A stretch of DNA of 64,000 nucleotides from an uncultured Clostridia bacterium. Lineage in GTDB: Bacteria; Bacillota; Clostridia; Christensenellales; Borkfalkiaceae. Each line of letters starts with the position of its first letter. The first letter of the stretch is position 1. The translations under genes and the position numbers were made by a program. Of the stretch, positions 62,561 to 64,000 are shown piece after piece. The stretch lies in assembly GCA_934254725.1 (NCBI GenBank), contig CAKQLR010000002.1:40726-104725 (forward strand), in the 5' to 3' direction. The notes under the pieces are model-generated. The model saw only the letters and a list, made by a program, of their open reading frames with translations, was not told where the DNA came from and searched no databases.

Positions 62561-62896
62561 ATGGAAATGAAAGAGAACAACACACAACAAGAGGAACTCA
62601 AAGCTGAAATTTCACGTCTTAATAAGAAAATTTCAGAACTTAAACAAGACTTGATTCACGCCAATGAAAACGTTTTTTATCGTGAAGTGGCAGTAAAGCT
62701 CGATAAAGAGAAAATCAAAGCCGAAGCAATCATAGAATTTGCATTCAAGCTTAAAGTGAAAGCGTTGGAAGAAGCCGAAGTTGAAGATTACGTATTTTAT
62801 TTAGTCGATTCTTTATTAAGGAAATATAACCTTTTACCGCCTCTTAAAGATAAAAATTTAGCCCCGGGCGTTGACCCCGAAAAAAAAGGAGAATAA
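62561..62896 (+). CDS. coiled-coil protein, unrecognised
   Basis: A 111-residue protein. Residues ~8-45 form a heptad-type coiled coil (EELKAEISRLNKKISELKQDL), followed by a charged helical part and the proline-containing tail PPLKDKNLAPGVDPEKKGE. AAAGGAG precedes the ATG. It is part of the run of small plus-strand genes in the accessory region; role unknown. Confidence 0.65.
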   Translation: MEMKENNTQQEELKAEISRLNKKISELKQDLIHANENVFYREVAVKLDKEKIKAEAIIEFAFKLKVKALEEAEVEDYVFYLVDSLLRKYNLLPPLKDKNLAPGVDPEKKGE

Positions 62897-62899
62897 AAA

Positions 62900-63283
62900 A
62901 TGTACGCAATTTATTTAAACGTAAAAGACAGAAAAAGCCCCGAAATTATCGAATTTGTCGATGAATTAGACACGTTCTACAAGTTGATTAAATGCGATAC
63001 GATAGATATCGTATACAGACGTATAAACGGCAGATATTATAATATTATTTGCGATGATTGCGGATTACTTAAAAAGAACCCGATAATTTCCGCCGTAGAC
63101 GAAAAACAAAAACCCGCTTTATTCGGCAATCTGATTATTGCGGGCGAAGCGGATTTTGACGGCGAGCTTATGGGAATAACCCTTGAGGATGCCACAAGAC
63201 TTTTAAGAAATTCATTTTATAACGCAGTAGTAAGTAACTACAAAGAAAAACCAATAATGTACACAGTATTAGAAATAGATTAA
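62900..63283 (+). CDS. DUF3846-like protein of mobile elements
   Basis: A 127-residue protein. The pattern IIEFVDELDTFYKLIKCDTID, then RRINGRYYNIICDDCGLLKKNPI and LFGNLIIAGEADFDGE resembles DUF3846, a family found mostly on conjugative elements and phages. Function is unknown. It begins 3 bases after the preceding stop and has AAAGGAG just upstream, so it is co-translated. Confidence 0.65.
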   Translation: MYAIYLNVKDRKSPEIIEFVDELDTFYKLIKCDTIDIVYRRINGRYYNIICDDCGLLKKNPIISAVDEKQKPALFGNLIIAGEADFDGELMGITLEDATRLLRNSFYNAVVSNYKEKPIMYTVLEID

Positions 63284-63297
63284 AGGAGCTATGAGAA

Positions 63298-63570
63298 ATG
63301 GAAGAAGATTTCAAATTCGATTACGGGATAATAACAGTCAACTACCGCTTTAATCTTGAAAGAGATCTTAGCGAATATAAAGAAACAATATACGATAAAG
63401 TAATACAGCTTACTTTTTCAATAAAAGTTAATATCCTTAACGGAAAAGAGAGACACTTATTAGAAATTCTTTATCGGGATGAAAACAACAAACTAAAATA
63501 CAAAAATTTTGACATTACAGAATACACTGTAAAAGTAAAGCACAAAGGAAATATGACTATATCAATTTAA
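63298..63570 (+). CDS. small protein, unrecognised
   Basis: A 90-residue protein, probably beta-rich (FDYGIITVNYRFNLERDL, KVIQLTFSIKVNIL, YTVKVKHKGNMTISI). No family was recognised. AAAGGAG precedes the ATG. It is the last gene before a terminator, ending the run that starts at the J-domain gene. Confidence 0.55.
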   Translation: MEEDFKFDYGIITVNYRFNLERDLSEYKETIYDKVIQLTFSIKVNILNGKERHLLEILYRDENNKLKYKNFDITEYTVKVKHKGNMTISI

Positions 63571-63576
63571 AACACG

Positions 63577-63606
63577 GCGGGAGATTTTCTCCCGCTAATT
63601 TTTTTG
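63577..63606 (+). terminator. terminator of the accessory gene run
   Basis: GCGGGAG (63577-63583) and CTCCCGC (63589-63595) pair perfectly with a five-base loop, followed by TAATTTTTTT. Confidence 0.88.
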
Positions 63607-63655
63607 CCCTTAGCCCCGTAGCCACACCCTGAAACATTTACAGAGTAAGACACGC

Positions 63656-63684
63656 TTGACAAAACATTAAATTTAGTTTACAAT
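63656..63684 (+). promoter_or_regulatory. promoter of the cysteine-rich gene
   Basis: TTGACA (63656-63661), 17 bases and TACAAT (63679-63684). The start near 63691 gives a ~24-base leader with AAGGGG. Confidence 0.8.
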
Positions 63685-63714
63685 AATTACCAATAAAGAA
63701 AGGGGTTTATTATC

Positions 63715-64000
63715 ATGGGAAAAGAATTAAAATGTCCTATCTGCGGCGAACCTACGTTTATTTATTTCGGGAACCCAAGGAAAGATCATTTATGTCAAAA
63801 ACACGGGCAAGACTTGAAAAAAGGTTTAATAGAGCAATGCCCCGATTGTGGAAAGTGGCATTCCTCTGATGAAGAATGCAAATGTAAAAAAGGTGTTGCT
63901 ACAATTACTCAGAAAGAAGATCCGGACGAATTAACGTGTATTATATGCGGACAGCCTTCAAACGTCAGCCATAATTGTATTAAATGTTGTAAAAAATATC
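63715..64000 (+). CDS. cysteine-rich zinc-ribbon protein (3' end beyond the window)
   Basis: The first 95 residues of a protein cut by the window end. Four CxxC-type pairs are seen so far: CPIC, CPDC, CIIC and CIKCC, with further Cys and His between them, spaced like stacked zinc knuckles. AAGGGG lies before the ATG and a strong promoter drives it. Its function is unknown; such proteins on mobile elements may bind nucleic acid. Confidence 0.6.
   Translation, partial: MGKELKCPICGEPTFIYFGNPRKDHLCQKHGQDLKKGLIEQCPDCGKWHSSDEECKCKKGVATITQKEDPDELTCIICGQPSNVSHNCIKCCKKY

Overview
The window looks like a chromosome segment of a low-to-middle GC Firmicute, most likely a member of Clostridia. The signs are an unbroken Firmicutes-order S10-spc-alpha ribosomal superoperon with the KOW protein between map and infA, RqcP, WhiA, QueH, the Firmicutes-type GalT and zinc-type S14. 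The amino-acid transporter, lipoproteins and small ABC exporter fit a gut or anaerobic lifestyle, but nothing in the sequence proves genus or family.

Layout. 1-6257 carries rpoC (cut by the window edge) and rpoB on the minus strand, driven by their own overlapping promoters and without rplKAJL upstream. 6.6-11.0 kb holds rqcP, a HdeD-like membrane protein, an MreB-like protein, maf, an SDR and a VTT/TVP38 membrane protein. 11.2-17.6 kb (minus) is murB-PHP-whiA-dnaE, lacking the usual rapZ and yvcK. 17.6-18.0 kb contains a strong terminator and a candidate structured RNA. 18.0-33.9 kb (minus) is the complete ribosomal superoperon from rpsJ to rplQ, including small genes rpmJ and rpmD. A long leader with a factor-independent attenuator precedes rpsJ. 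34.0-34.6 kb is a gene-free stretch with a 94-95 bp tandem repeat.

34.7-37.2 kb (plus) encodes a complete polar amino-acid ABC importer, followed by a HAD phosphatase. 38.1-39.9 kb is an AbrB-regulator/ABC ATPase/ABC-2 permease module with palindromic sites on its own promoter. 40.0-42.6 kb (minus) is galT-galE. 42.86-43.2 kb is the RNase P RNA. 43.2-49.9 kb (minus) groups cell-wall and translation-fidelity genes: ddl, a membrane-fused murF, an alpha/beta hydrolase, rimI, tsaB, tsaE, queH and a sirtuin. 49.9-56 kb has uncharacterised genes (a PH-like membrane protein, a DeoC-fold pseudo-aldolase, a small basic membrane-anchored protein, a four-helix membrane protein) around rsfS and a nadD-yqeK fusion. 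56.3-60.0 kb encodes a lipoprotein and an SPFH/DUF1858/YdjG-like membrane-stress set.

From 60.3 kb to the end the character changes to accessory DNA: an IS30-family transposase, a dense cluster of perfect inverted repeats, a 35-residue ORF, a J-domain protein of the type carried by integrative elements, a DUF3846-like protein, several orphans and a cysteine-rich protein cut by the window end. A duplicated gene tail here records a past recombination.

No tRNA, rRNA or CRISPR array was recognised. Three genes (the SDR, the VTT protein and nadD-yqeK) have good promoters whose predicted start points lie at or within a few bases of the start codon, suggesting leaderless mRNAs. All positions were read by eye from the sequence; no homology search was run.
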